DNA of 64,000 nt from CAKUFA01 sp963618735 (GTDB lineage Bacteria > Bacillota > Clostridia > Christensenellales > Aristaeellaceae): positions 3,086-67,085 of the forward strand of contig CAVEUM010000012.1 in assembly GCA_963618735.1 (NCBI GenBank). The letters run 5' to 3'. Shown piece after piece: positions 17,073-25,741 of this stretch. The number at the start of each line of letters is the position of its first letter. Position 1 is the first letter of the stretch. A program made the translations under genes and the position numbers. The notes below the pieces were generated by a model. That model ran no database searches. It was not told where the DNA came from and saw only the letters and a program-made list of their open reading frames with translations.

Positions 17073-18359
17073 TTACAGGTCCAGCACGTTGGGACCCACA
17101 GGACGAATGTCCAGCACATGGCAGCAATGGACGCCGAAAACGCCTTCCATGCAGGTAACGAAATGCTCCAACTCGCTCTGGGGAACGAAGTTCAGCGTGG
17201 TGCCGGCAAAGCCGCCGCCATGGACGCGCCATGCGCCCTTGTCTCTCAGCATGCTTTCTGCCAGCGCCAGTGCCAGGGACAGTCCCTGCTCATCGGGATG
17301 TGCGTACACATTCTGCAGATACATGAAGCTGGAACGACCGCTTGCGATGATCTCCTTGAAGAAGGTCTGCAGGTCATCATGCTCCAGAGCCGCTGCCTGT
17401 ACGGGCACACGGTTGTTTTCCTGATAGAAGTGTATCGCGCGGAGAATGGCGCGATCGCTCACCTTACCATGGAGCGCGGGCAGTGCCTGCAGGAATTCTT
17501 CCACGCGGACACGGCGCAGATAATCCTCACCAAAGTAATTTGCAACAGAGCGCATCTCATTGGGGATGGCAGCATAATCATCCGTCAGGTCTGCATGGCT
17601 GCCGCCTGTGGCCACAACCACCAGTGCATATCCGTGAGCAGCAAAGTCGAAGGACGTGGGGCGCACGTCCGGATCTTCCTGCTTGAAGTCCACAGCCACC
17701 AGTCCGCCGGCGGAAGACGCCATCTGATCCATCAGTCCGCTGGGCTTGCCAAAGTACACGTTTTCTGCATACTGGCTGATCTTGGCACGAGTCTTATAAT
17801 CAATGGTCATGCCATTGTAGAGATGATCCAGAATGGCGCAAACAAGCACTTCAAAGGCTGCGGAGGAGCTCAGGCCGCTGCCAGACGCAACGGTAGACGT
17901 CACCGTAGCATCGAAGCCGCCAATGTGATAGCCCATTTCCGCCATGCGTGCGGCAACACCGCGAATCAGTGCTGCGGTAGTGCCCTTTTCCTCTTCATGC
18001 ACGGTCAAATCGGACAAATCAAGAGTGATAGGTGCATAACCCTCACTGTTCAGGTGCACCAGCTTATCCTCACGGGGGCTGACAGCAGCCAATGTATCCA
18101 GGTTGACTGCAGCGGCCAGCACGCGGCCATGGTTATGATCCGTGTGGTTGCCGCCGATTTCTGTGCGGCCGGGAGCACTGATCAGTGCCACATCGCCTTC
18201 ATAATTGAAGACTTCCTCATGGCGCTTGAGCATGCGAATATGGCGCGCCGTCTGGTCTACCAGCATACCGTCACGGTTACCGTAAAGGTGATTCAGCTGT
18301 TCCATAGCATGGGGCGTTTTCAACTTTCGGATCTTATCTGCATACTGACTCATGATCAT
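17073..18359 (-). CDS. galK: Galactokinase (GHMP kinase family)
   Basis: 428 residues. Phosphorylates galactose to galactose 1-phosphate in the Leloir pathway. Motif 1 APGRTEIGGNHTDHN, the ATP-binding GSGLSSSAAFEV and the late HGGGFAGT are all present in GHMP order. A long N-terminal region of about 60 residues precedes motif 1. The start could be ATG 18359 or ATG 18353; GGAG is better spaced for the second. Only 47 bases separate it from the solute-binding protein gene upstream, suggesting cotranscription and perhaps a galactoside substrate. galT and galE are not in the window. Confidence 0.9.
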   Translation of the reverse strand: MIMSQYADKIRKLKTPHAMEQLNHLYGNRDGMLVDQTARHIRMLKRHEEVFNYEGDVALISAPGRTEIGGNHTDHNHGRVLAAAVNLDTLAAVSPREDKLVHLNSEGYAPITLDLSDLTVHEEEKGTTAALIRGVAARMAEMGYHIGGFDATVTSTVASGSGLSSSAAFEVLVCAILDHLYNGMTIDYKTRAKISQYAENVYFGKPSGLMDQMASSAGGLVAVDFKQEDPDVRPTSFDFAAHGYALVVVATGGSHADLTDDYAAIPNEMRSVANYFGEDYLRRVRVEEFLQALPALHGKVSDRAILRAIHFYQENNRVPVQAAALEHDDLQTFFKEIIASGRSSFMYLQNVYAHPDEQGLSLALALAESMLRDKGAWRVHGGGFAGTTLNFVPQSELEHFVTCMEGVFGVHCCHVLDIRPVGPNVLDL

Positions 18360-18406
18360 TCTCCGTCCTTTTTTGCTATTCTCTCTTGCCTGCGCTGGGC
18401 ATGGAA

Positions 18407-19900
18407 TTACTGAATGGCTTCCTGCCAGATGGAGATTAGTTCATCCATCCCCTTTTCCTGCACGGTTTGGCAGAAGTTCTGCCACGTATCGTCATTCAAG
18501 GGAATGTCACCGGTCACAAAGCGGGTCATGGTAATTTCCGCATAGGAACCCAAGTCTGCCTGAATGGCACTGACCCGTTCGCTTTGGGTTTTATTCATCG
18601 TTACCAGCGGCATGGGCTGAACAGAAATCTCTTTCAGCTTGGCCAACTGAGTAATGATCGTTTTGGTTTCCTTCTGGTCAAAGGCCAGCTGGAAGGACAC
18701 AGAGGAAAATCCGGGCTGCGTGCCGCCATCCGCGATGGTCTTATCCGGCAGGACGCTGGATGTCACTTCCTCATTGGAAGGGATCCAGTTCCAGGTACCA
18801 TCGCTGTTGAACTGATAGTCCACACCTTCCTCGCCCGCCTGAACCAAATGGCAGCCTTCCTCCGTGTACAGGTAGTCAATCCAGGAAAGCACCGTGCCGG
18901 GATTTTCACAGGCAGAGGTGACCGCAAAGGTGCCGCGCACTACATCGCCCAGAAGATCACGGTACACCTGCTCTCCATTATAGGTCAGCGGCATCAGCAG
19001 CTCATATTGGCTCAATGCGCTGCTGGGGGTCAGGGACAATGGCGTGGGTGCCAGCATGACACCATAGGTGATGTCCGCATCAGAATCCGTGATTGCACGA
19101 AGAGAATCCGCCGTGGTGAAGCCGTTGGTATCCAGCAGTCCCTCTTCCCACAGCTCATGGAGCCAGGTCAGGAACGCACGGTTTTCATCCTTGGTCAGGG
19201 TTGTCTGCACCTGACCATTCTCATCCACGTACAGGTTGTAGTCATCCGACACCAGGCCGAAAGCGTGACCCAGGAACCGCAGATCCCACATGCTGAGGAA
19301 CTCCAGCGGCACCTCGTCCTTCTTGCCGTTGCCATTAGGATCGCCATCGCGGAAAGCACGAAGAACCTCGGTCAGCTCATCGGCCGTGGTGGGCACTTCC
19401 AGTCCCAGCTTATCCAGCCAGGAGCGGTTAATCCACATGGCGTTGTTGTTCTGCAATTCATTAATCAGCGGCAGTGCGACAATCGCGCCGTCAGGCATGG
19501 AAATTGCTTTTTCCCAATCCGGATGCTCCTGAAGCAGAGCATACAGATTCGGCATGTATTCTTCCAAATAAGGGCGCAGGTCAATCAGCTTGCCCGCTTC
19601 ATAAAGCTCCAGGGTTTCGGTAGGGGTCAGCTCCGCCTTGAACAGGGCATCCGGCAGTTCCGTTTCCCCGCTTAGCATAGCAGCTTTGGCTTTTGTCCAG
19701 TCTGCCAGCTCCGTATACTGAGTCGTGGACACTGTAACGCCCGTCCGCTCCTGCATGGCCGTAAAAAAATAATTGGTGCTCCAGTCGTGGGTCGTGGAGC
19801 TACCGCCATCATACCCTGCCAGAGAAAACTCCTCTGCCAACGCAGATGTTACAGAAAAACATAAGAGAACAGCCAGCAGCATTGCCAGGCATCTGCGCAT
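18407..19900 (-). CDS. Extracellular solute-binding protein (carbohydrate ABC type), without adjacent permease
   Basis: 497 residues from ATG 19900, with GGAGG 8 bases upstream; an in-frame GTG at 19966 would include a probable -10 (TATAAT) and is rejected. The signal peptide ends TSALAEE. The cleavage region has no lipobox cysteine, unlike most Gram-positive binding proteins. The body resembles the LplA/LipO type: an early LPDALFKAEL segment, a LIDLRPYLEEYMPNL helix, MPDGAIVALP and a DGDPNGNGKKDE calcium-like loop. No ABC permease or ATPase genes are nearby, so it must use components encoded elsewhere or act as a sensor. It precedes galK in the same direction. Confidence 0.8.
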   Translation of the reverse strand: MRRCLAMLLAVLLCFSVTSALAEEFSLAGYDGGSSTTHDWSTNYFFTAMQERTGVTVSTTQYTELADWTKAKAAMLSGETELPDALFKAELTPTETLELYEAGKLIDLRPYLEEYMPNLYALLQEHPDWEKAISMPDGAIVALPLINELQNNNAMWINRSWLDKLGLEVPTTADELTEVLRAFRDGDPNGNGKKDEVPLEFLSMWDLRFLGHAFGLVSDDYNLYVDENGQVQTTLTKDENRAFLTWLHELWEEGLLDTNGFTTADSLRAITDSDADITYGVMLAPTPLSLTPSSALSQYELLMPLTYNGEQVYRDLLGDVVRGTFAVTSACENPGTVLSWIDYLYTEEGCHLVQAGEEGVDYQFNSDGTWNWIPSNEEVTSSVLPDKTIADGGTQPGFSSVSFQLAFDQKETKTIITQLAKLKEISVQPMPLVTMNKTQSERVSAIQADLGSYAEITMTRFVTGDIPLNDDTWQNFCQTVQEKGMDELISIWQEAIQ

Positions 19901-20119
19901 TTTGTCATCCTCCGTAGGAAAATTTCTATTCCTATTATATCGCTTTCTTTCAAATTTGAAAAGCACAATTTTTCCACCATTCTGTATGCGTTGGGAAAAT
20001 CAGCTTGATTCATGCATTTTTATTGAAGCATGATGCACACAGTTGATGAATGATGACTTTTGAGCCGTTTTTCAGGCTATATTTGCCAGATAGCAACAAG
20101 AAACTTGCAGGATTTTTTC

Positions 20120-20887
20120 TTATTGGCAATACAGGCTGATAAACTGCCGGATCATTTCATCCCAGTAGCCCCACTCATGCGTGGCATCTTTTTTCTCCTG
20201 AGAAGTTACGTCCCAGCCGCACTGCTTCAGTGCCGGAACAAACCGCTGGTACTGGCTGTAGAGGAAATCCGCCGTGCCGCTGGTCACAAACAGCTTCGGC
20301 TTTTTCGGTGCGTCCGCATGCTTTTTCATTAATGAAAACAGGTCTGCATCCGAGCCTTTAACACTGGAAGGGTCTGCAAACAAGCGCGACAGCTGTGTTC
20401 CCCGACGTTCCTCCTCAACGGCTGCGGCCATATCGACCATGCCTGAAAAGCACCCTGCCGCCGCGAAACGCTCAGGATACGTCAGAGCCAGCTTCATGGC
20501 GCCGTAGCCGCCCATGGAGAGCCCTGCCACAAAGGTGTCTTCCGGACGGTTGGAAAGATGGAAGAATCGATGCATCAGCTGCGGCAATTCCTCCGACACA
20601 TAGTCCCAGTAGCGTTCGCCATTCGCTTCATTCAGGTAGAAGGAATGGTTCACTGCAGGCATAATCACTGCCAGGCCGCAATTCGCCGCATACCGTTCAA
20701 TATTCGTGCGGCGCATCCAGATCGTATGATCATCGCTATAGCCATGAAGCAGATACAGCACCTTCGGCTGTGCTGATTTTCCCGCGGCATCCAAACCGAT
20801 GCCCTGATTTTCTTCGGGGATAATCACGTTGACCGTCGATGCCACATTCAGCGTCTTTGAAAAAAAGTGTGCTTCAAAGAAAGCCAT
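20120..20887 (-). CDS. Esterase of the tributyrin esterase / esterase D family
   Basis: 255 residues from ATG 20887, with a GGAGAAG Shine-Dalgarno; upstream in-frame codons overlap the neighbouring terminator. It is an alpha/beta hydrolase: LLHGYSDDHTIW forms the oxyanion region, the nucleophile Ser is in GLSMGGYGA, and the acid (GTADFLY) and His (ATHEWGYW) follow. Relatives deacetylate short-chain esters, including acetylated sugars, and are cytoplasmic; no signal peptide is seen. It appears to be a single-gene unit. Confidence 0.85.
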   Translation of the reverse strand: MAFFEAHFFSKTLNVASTVNVIIPEENQGIGLDAAGKSAQPKVLYLLHGYSDDHTIWMRRTNIERYAANCGLAVIMPAVNHSFYLNEANGERYWDYVSEELPQLMHRFFHLSNRPEDTFVAGLSMGGYGAMKLALTYPERFAAAGCFSGMVDMAAAVEEERRGTQLSRLFADPSSVKGSDADLFSLMKKHADAPKKPKLFVTSGTADFLYSQYQRFVPALKQCGWDVTSQEKKDATHEWGYWDEMIRQFISLYCQ

Positions 20888-20959
20888 ATTCTTCTTCTCC
20901 TTCCGCGTTAACTTATTGAAAGTATAGGCCATGCGTTCCTCGATGTCAAGTACGCAAAA

Positions 20960-21002
20960 AGCCGTGAGGGAAAAGTGATCTTCACGCTTTTCCCCCACGG
21001 CT
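20960..21002 (-). terminator. Terminator after the CNNM/CorC gene
   Basis: A 19-bp stem with small mismatches (AGCCGTGGGGGAAAAGCGTGA on the 5' side) is followed by TTTTTGCG on the minus strand. It lies between the CNNM gene and the esterase. Confidence 0.75.
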
Positions 21003-21006
21003 CGCT

Positions 21007-22371
21007 TTATTCATCTGCAGGCTTTTCTTCCTCATCAGATTCATCGGCCTTGATGATCTTGCTGACCAGTGCCGTTTCCACACGGTGTTCTTCCATTTTC
21101 TCCACCTTGATGTGAAGGCCGTCCACGTCAACCTCCGGCTGACTTCCATCCTCGGGGATGGTGGTAAACTGGCTGAAAACCAGGCCGCCCAGGGTGTCGT
21201 AATCCTCATCGAGAGGAAGCTCCACATCCAGGGTTTCCGCCACATCCTCCAGCCCAGCTGAGCCGGTGATACGCCACAAGTTTTCTCCAATTTTTGTGAT
21301 GTCTGCCATAACCTGCGGGTCAAACTCGTCGTATATGTTGCCAACAATTTCTTCCAGCAGATCTTCCATGGTCACAACGCCGCTCATGCCGCCATACTCA
21401 TCTACCACGACTGCCATGTGAATCTTTTTCTTTTGCATGTCGCGGAAAAGAACGTCCGCCTGAACCGTTTCAGGCACAAAGTAGGCAGGGCGGATGATCT
21501 CCCGCAAGGGGCGCGGCGACGGCTTGCGCTGCTCCAGCAGGTAATTGCGGGTGCTCAGGACGCCGACGATATCATCCATGTCCTCATCGTAGACTGGGAA
21601 GCGGCTCAATCCTGTGTCCATAATGGTTCTGATGACTTCCTCCGGGCTTTCCTCCACCCAGATGCTGGTCACATCGGTGCGGTGCGTCATCACATCTTCA
21701 GCAGAATGATTGTTGAACTCAAAAATGTTCTCAATCATTTCCTTTTCAGCCTCTTCAATGGTGCCGCTTTCGCCGCCTATATCCACCATCATGCGAATTT
21801 CTTCCTCGGTGACTTCCTCCGGCCGTGCATTCGGGTCAATGCCGATGAGGCGAAGCACGCCGTTGGTTGTCTTCTTCATCAGCCACACAAAAGGCTTGAA
21901 GATCTTTTCCAGCACATTCAGCACACCGCAGGTGAATTTTGCCGTTTTTTCAGGATGCTGAAGTGCAATTTTTCGCGGGACATAGCCGCCCAGCACCAGC
22001 GTGAAGAACGCCAGCACAAGGGTAATCAGCACTGTGCTGATGGCCTCCAGCGTGCTTTTGTCCATGGTGGCGCCCCACGTAATGAACAGCGCCGTCAGGC
22101 GGGAAGAAAAGTGTGTCGCGGCGAAAGCACTGCCCAGGAACGTCACCAGGGTAATGCACACCTGCACGGTAGCCAGGTACTGGTCCGGTTCTTCCGCGAG
22201 CTTCAAAAGATTCGCGGCCGAATCATCACCGTCATCAACTTCATGCCGCAGCTTTCCATCGTTGAGGGACATGACGGCAACCTGCATGGCTGCCAGAAAT
22301 CCACTGATCAAGATCAGTACAAGCTGCAGCAGTAGCGGACCTCCCAGGGGGTCGGATGACAAAAAAATCAC
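21007..22371 (-). CDS. CNNM/CorC-type membrane protein (DUF21, tandem CBS, CorC_HlyC)
   Basis: 454 residues. The DUF21 part (about 1-190) carries several membrane helices. Two CBS motifs follow (about 215-340; TDVTSIWVEES and ADVLFRDMQKKKIHMAVVVDEYGG), then the CorC_HlyC domain with the DYDTLGGLVFSQF signature (about 365-440). Members are linked to Mg2+/Co2+ transport or cation homeostasis; the old name hemolysin is not informative. It has a promoter at 22451-22478 and a terminator at 20960-21002, so it looks monocistronic. Confidence 0.9.
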   Translation of the reverse strand: MIFLSSDPLGGPLLLQLVLILISGFLAAMQVAVMSLNDGKLRHEVDDGDDSAANLLKLAEEPDQYLATVQVCITLVTFLGSAFAATHFSSRLTALFITWGATMDKSTLEAISTVLITLVLAFFTLVLGGYVPRKIALQHPEKTAKFTCGVLNVLEKIFKPFVWLMKKTTNGVLRLIGIDPNARPEEVTEEEIRMMVDIGGESGTIEEAEKEMIENIFEFNNHSAEDVMTHRTDVTSIWVEESPEEVIRTIMDTGLSRFPVYDEDMDDIVGVLSTRNYLLEQRKPSPRPLREIIRPAYFVPETVQADVLFRDMQKKKIHMAVVVDEYGGMSGVVTMEDLLEEIVGNIYDEFDPQVMADITKIGENLWRITGSAGLEDVAETLDVELPLDEDYDTLGGLVFSQFTTIPEDGSQPEVDVDGLHIKVEKMEEHRVETALVSKIIKADESDEEEKPADE

Positions 22372-22450
22372 TCCTTAATGATTGATCAATCGTAATGCCA
22401 TATGCCCATTCATACGGCACGCATGAAGCAATCAATGCTTCACCAGGATA

Positions 22451-22478
22451 AGTATATCATAATTATTACCAAAATCAA
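22451..22478 (-). promoter_or_regulatory. Promoter of the CNNM/CorC gene
   Basis: On the minus strand, TTGATT (22478-22473), a 16-bp spacer and TATACT (22456-22451). The leader of about 75 bases contains GATTGATCAATC, a short palindrome near 22382. Confidence 0.55.
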
Positions 22479-22517
22479 GGGTTGGAAATGCGGAAAGACC
22501 TTCCGCAACGAAAAAAA

Positions 22518-22547
22518 GGCTGCAGAAAGCGTTTGCTTTCCGCAGCC
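22518..22547 (-). terminator. Terminator of the unknown secreted protein gene
   Basis: GGCTGCGGAAAGC pairs with GCTTTCTGCAGCC (one mismatch) and is followed by seven T on the minus strand. Confidence 0.8.
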
Positions 22548-22562
22548 ACAGGCTAAAAGCCT

Positions 22563-24050
22563 TTATTCCTCACTGCTGCCGACCAGCAGTTTCAGAACAC
22601 TTTCAGGCAGATTCTGCATGAACACAATCAGATTGGTCGTAACAGAATTCTGAACATCCGTCATGTAGGTGTCCAGCTCGTCTTCCGTCATGGTGAAGGG
22701 ATGAGTGGCGTCGCTCGCGTCAATGTCTGCAGCGGCATCCCCCGTGGTCTTTTCCACCTGCATGGTCACCATAGGATCATTGCTGTTGCCGTTCAGATAC
22801 AGGGAAACCGTCTTTGTTGCGGCAGCATCCTTGCCATCGAAGGAAGCGGACTGCTGCACCCTGGCACTCAGGCTCATGCGGCTTGCGTCCGTGCCATCAT
22901 TGGAAACGGCCACCGTGTAGGTCACATCAGAGGACGCCTCGGTATCACCGTAGTCCTTGGTGCCGTCCGCTGTAAAGCTGAAGAGCTCATACAGCGTGCC
23001 GTCTGCCTGCACAAGCGTCAGCGCTGCGGCAAAGGAAACCGCCTTTTCCGTATCCGACAGCCAATCGATGGAGAAAACCATCTGCTCTTTTTCGCCGGCA
23101 GAATTGGTATTCGTCAGCGTGCAGCCGGCGAAATGACCCACGCCGTCAACGGCGCCAAGGCGGTTATAGGTGATTTCGATGGGCATAACGTCAGCGTCGC
23201 CATTCTTAGGTTCAGCGGAAACTTCCACATGAACGGTCTCGCCGGCTTCGTTCTGCATCATGGTCACCTGTAAATCATCGTAATGAGACAGTGCTTCTCC
23301 CACCTTTTCAGGCGCCTTCGTAAAGAACTCTTCCTCGGTAACCTCCTGGTCACCAAAGCTATAGGTCGCGTTCAACTCCCGCAGGAAAGCCATCATGGAC
23401 TCATTGGTGTACACTGCGTTCATGAAAACACTCAGTGCGTCCTTGCAGTCTTCTGCCGTAATTGCGAACGTGGTCTTCGTGGCGGCAGCATCATGATCCT
23501 TGCTCTGCTCCGTAACCGCTTCTGTGGTAACGGTAGAAGCGATGCGTCCCACAACCTCAGCAACCTTATCCGTATCGAAGGAGAAGTTGGCGGTAGCGCT
23601 CGTCAGCAGAGACTCCAGGTTGCTGAAGTCCGTGAAGTTCGTGTCAGCCTGGGCGCTCATCTCCTCTGTGTAGGCAGAAACCAGCGTCTGCAGTTCGTCC
23701 ATGGTAAAAACAACAGGATGATCCAGCATCGAGGTAGCCAGATACAAGGTATCATCCTTTACCTGGACATCCGCTGTCAGCACCTTCGTGCCGCTCAGGT
23801 TCACGGAAAGGCCGCTGACCTCGCCTTCGTTGCCAGCGCGCTTGAAGTTCAGGGACAGTGCGCTCAGCAGGTCGCCTGCCGCGGTGGCGTAAGTGTCATT
23901 CAGCGGCAGATTGCCAGGGGTAAAGGTCACATCCGTGTAGGTTGTCCGACCAGCGGCCAAGCTCATGACTTCATTAGGAGATGCTGCCAGGCTCATCGTG
24001 GGAAGAACCAGCATCACGATAGCCAGAAGCACAGATAACAGTTTGCGCAT
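22563..24050 (-). CDS. Secreted protein of unknown function
   Basis: 495 residues from ATG 24050, with GGAGG 8 bases upstream. The signal peptide (about 1-23) ends PTMSLAAS, cleaved by signal peptidase I; no membrane segment or sortase motif follows. The mature part is acidic and Thr/Ser/Ala-rich and looks beta-strand rich, with two similar-looking halves, each with Val/Thr strands around short helices. I recognise no catalytic motif or named family. It is a single-gene unit with its own promoter (24088-24117) and terminator (22518-22547). Confidence 0.7.
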   Translation of the reverse strand: MRKLLSVLLAIVMLVLPTMSLAASPNEVMSLAAGRTTYTDVTFTPGNLPLNDTYATAAGDLLSALSLNFKRAGNEGEVSGLSVNLSGTKVLTADVQVKDDTLYLATSMLDHPVVFTMDELQTLVSAYTEEMSAQADTNFTDFSNLESLLTSATANFSFDTDKVAEVVGRIASTVTTEAVTEQSKDHDAAATKTTFAITAEDCKDALSVFMNAVYTNESMMAFLRELNATYSFGDQEVTEEEFFTKAPEKVGEALSHYDDLQVTMMQNEAGETVHVEVSAEPKNGDADVMPIEITYNRLGAVDGVGHFAGCTLTNTNSAGEKEQMVFSIDWLSDTEKAVSFAAALTLVQADGTLYELFSFTADGTKDYGDTEASSDVTYTVAVSNDGTDASRMSLSARVQQSASFDGKDAAATKTVSLYLNGNSNDPMVTMQVEKTTGDAAADIDASDATHPFTMTEDELDTYMTDVQNSVTTNLIVFMQNLPESVLKLLVGSSEE

Positions 24051-24087
24051 TGCGTTTTCCTCCATCAAAAAATAGAAACCTGTCTGC

Positions 24088-24117
24088 ATTATACAAAATT
24101 CGTCTTTCATCCGTCAA
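24088..24117 (-). promoter_or_regulatory. Promoter of the unknown secreted protein gene
   Basis: On the minus strand, TTGACG (24117-24112), an 18-bp spacer and TATAAT (24093-24088). Confidence 0.65.
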
Positions 24118-24205
24118 CATTGCAATTGTAAATCTTCATGCATTTCTGCATTTTTGTCATTTTGGAAAGTTTTCCGCACTTTTTGTACATTTTCTTGCGG
24201 ATTTC

Positions 24206-24234
24206 TTCCATTTCATAAAAAAGTGTGCTATACT
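24206..24234 (+). promoter_or_regulatory. Promoter of the flavoprotein operon
   Basis: A TATACT -10 (24229-24234) with a weak TTCCAT -35 (24206-24211) at 17 bp. The poor -35 suggests an activator or modest expression. GGGGAGG precedes the TTG start at 24286. Confidence 0.45.
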
Positions 24235-24285
24235 AACTGGTAGACAAAGCCGGGGCTTAACCCGGTAACAGGGGAGGAATTCTCT

Positions 24286-25740
24286 TTGTATACGGACAAA
24301 CTCATCATCGGCGCAGGTGTCACAGGCTGTGCTCTTGCAAGAGTACTCAGCCGCTACGAGGGCACCCTGGCGGTGATCGATCGCGGCAGTGACGTGGCCG
24401 AAGGAGCCAGCAAGGCCAGCAGCGGTATCGTCCACGCTGGCTTTGACGCCCATCCCGGAACCCTGAAGGCTAAACTGAATGTGGAAGGTGCGCAGATGTA
24501 CCCCGCACTTTCCGAAGAGCTCGGTGTTTCCTACAGCCGCCCCGGTGCCCTGGTCATTGGCTTTACGGAAGAGGATCGCCAGACCCTGGAAACGCTCCTT
24601 GAGCAGGGCAAAGCCAATGGTGTACCCGATTTGCGCATTTTGGAGCATGATGAAGTGCTGGCCATGGAACCCAACACCAACCCCGAGGTGCTCTGTGCCC
24701 TGTACGCCCCCACCAGCGGCCTGACCAGCCCCTACGAAATGACTTTTGCCTTGGCAGATCATGCGGCACTGAACGGCGCCGCCTTCCATCTGGGCGCAGA
24801 AGTGACCGATGTGAAGCATGGTGAAGACGGGCTGTGGCATGTGACCACCACCAAGGGCGAATATACCTGCAAGGTGTTGATTAACTGCGCGGGCGTTGGT
24901 TCCGCGAAAATCCACAACATGATGAGCGATGACAAGCTGACCATCATTGACCGCCGCGGTCAGTATTATCTGATGGATCGCATGTCGCCTCTGCCTTTCC
25001 ATATGACCATGTTCCAATGCCCCACCAAGATGGGCAAGGGTGTGCTGGTCTCCCCCACGGTGCACGGCAACCTGCTGTTGGGTCCCTCTGCCGAGGACAT
25101 TCCCGATGAGCTGGACACCAGCACCACCGCCGACGGTCTGGCCTTTGTGCTCGAAAAGAGCCGTCTGACCTGGCCCAAGGCTTCCACCCGCGGCACCATC
25201 ACCAACTTCTCCGGCATCCGTGCCCACGAAGCGAAAGGTGATTTCGTTATTGGTGCGGTAAAGGGCGTTGAAAATGCTTATGAGACCGTAGGTATCGAAA
25301 GTCCCGGCCTGTCTGCCGCACCTGCTATTGCAGAAATGCTGGGCGGACAGATTGCTGAAGAGCAGCATCTCGTAAAGAAGGCAGATTACAAGCCTGCCCA
25401 CAAGCTGCCCCGTCCCTTCTATGCCATGACGACCGAAGAGCGTGCCGAGGCTGTGAAGAAGGATCCGCTGTATGGCCGCATGGTATGCCGCTGCGAGGTG
25501 GTCACCGAGGCGGAAATTCGCGCCGCCATTCATCGTCCTGTCGGCGCCACCAGCATTGACGGCGTCAAGCGCCGCACCCGCGCCGGTATGGGACGCTGCC
25601 AGGGTGGATTCTGCTCCCCTCGTGTGGCGGAGATTCTATCCGAAGAGCTTCACGTGCCCATGACATCCATCACCAAGTGCGGCGGCTGCAGCTATCTGCT
25701 GACAGGCACCATCCATGATGCAATCAAGGAGGAAGACTGA
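24286..25740 (+). CDS. GlpA-like FAD-dependent oxidoreductase with BFD-like [2Fe-2S] domain
   Basis: 484 residues from a TTG preceded by GGGGAGG. The N-terminal Rossmann motif is IIGAGVTGCALARVLSRY, then an acidic IDRG and a DAO-type body (about 5-365) as in glycerol-3-phosphate dehydrogenase GlpA and L-2-hydroxyglutarate oxidases. From about 400 a BFD-like domain supplies the cysteines CRC...RCQGGFC...CGGC for an iron-sulfur cluster. It probably oxidises a 2-hydroxy acid or glycerol 3-phosphate and passes electrons to the partner flavoprotein encoded next. No glycerol kinase or facilitator gene is nearby, so the substrate remains open. Confidence 0.8.
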   Translation: MYTDKLIIGAGVTGCALARVLSRYEGTLAVIDRGSDVAEGASKASSGIVHAGFDAHPGTLKAKLNVEGAQMYPALSEELGVSYSRPGALVIGFTEEDRQTLETLLEQGKANGVPDLRILEHDEVLAMEPNTNPEVLCALYAPTSGLTSPYEMTFALADHAALNGAAFHLGAEVTDVKHGEDGLWHVTTTKGEYTCKVLINCAGVGSAKIHNMMSDDKLTIIDRRGQYYLMDRMSPLPFHMTMFQCPTKMGKGVLVSPTVHGNLLLGPSAEDIPDELDTSTTADGLAFVLEKSRLTWPKASTRGTITNFSGIRAHEAKGDFVIGAVKGVENAYETVGIESPGLSAAPAIAEMLGGQIAEEQHLVKKADYKPAHKLPRPFYAMTTEERAEAVKKDPLYGRMVCRCEVVTEAEIRAAIHRPVGATSIDGVKRRTRAGMGRCQGGFCSPRVAEILSEELHVPMTSITKCGGCSYLLTGTIHDAIKEED

Positions 25741-25741
25741 C

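Noticed and set aside
19901..19966. N-terminal extension of the solute-binding protein from GTG 19966
   Set aside because: It would place a TATAAT-like -10 inside the gene and a basic stretch before the signal peptide; ATG 19900 has a good GGAGG.
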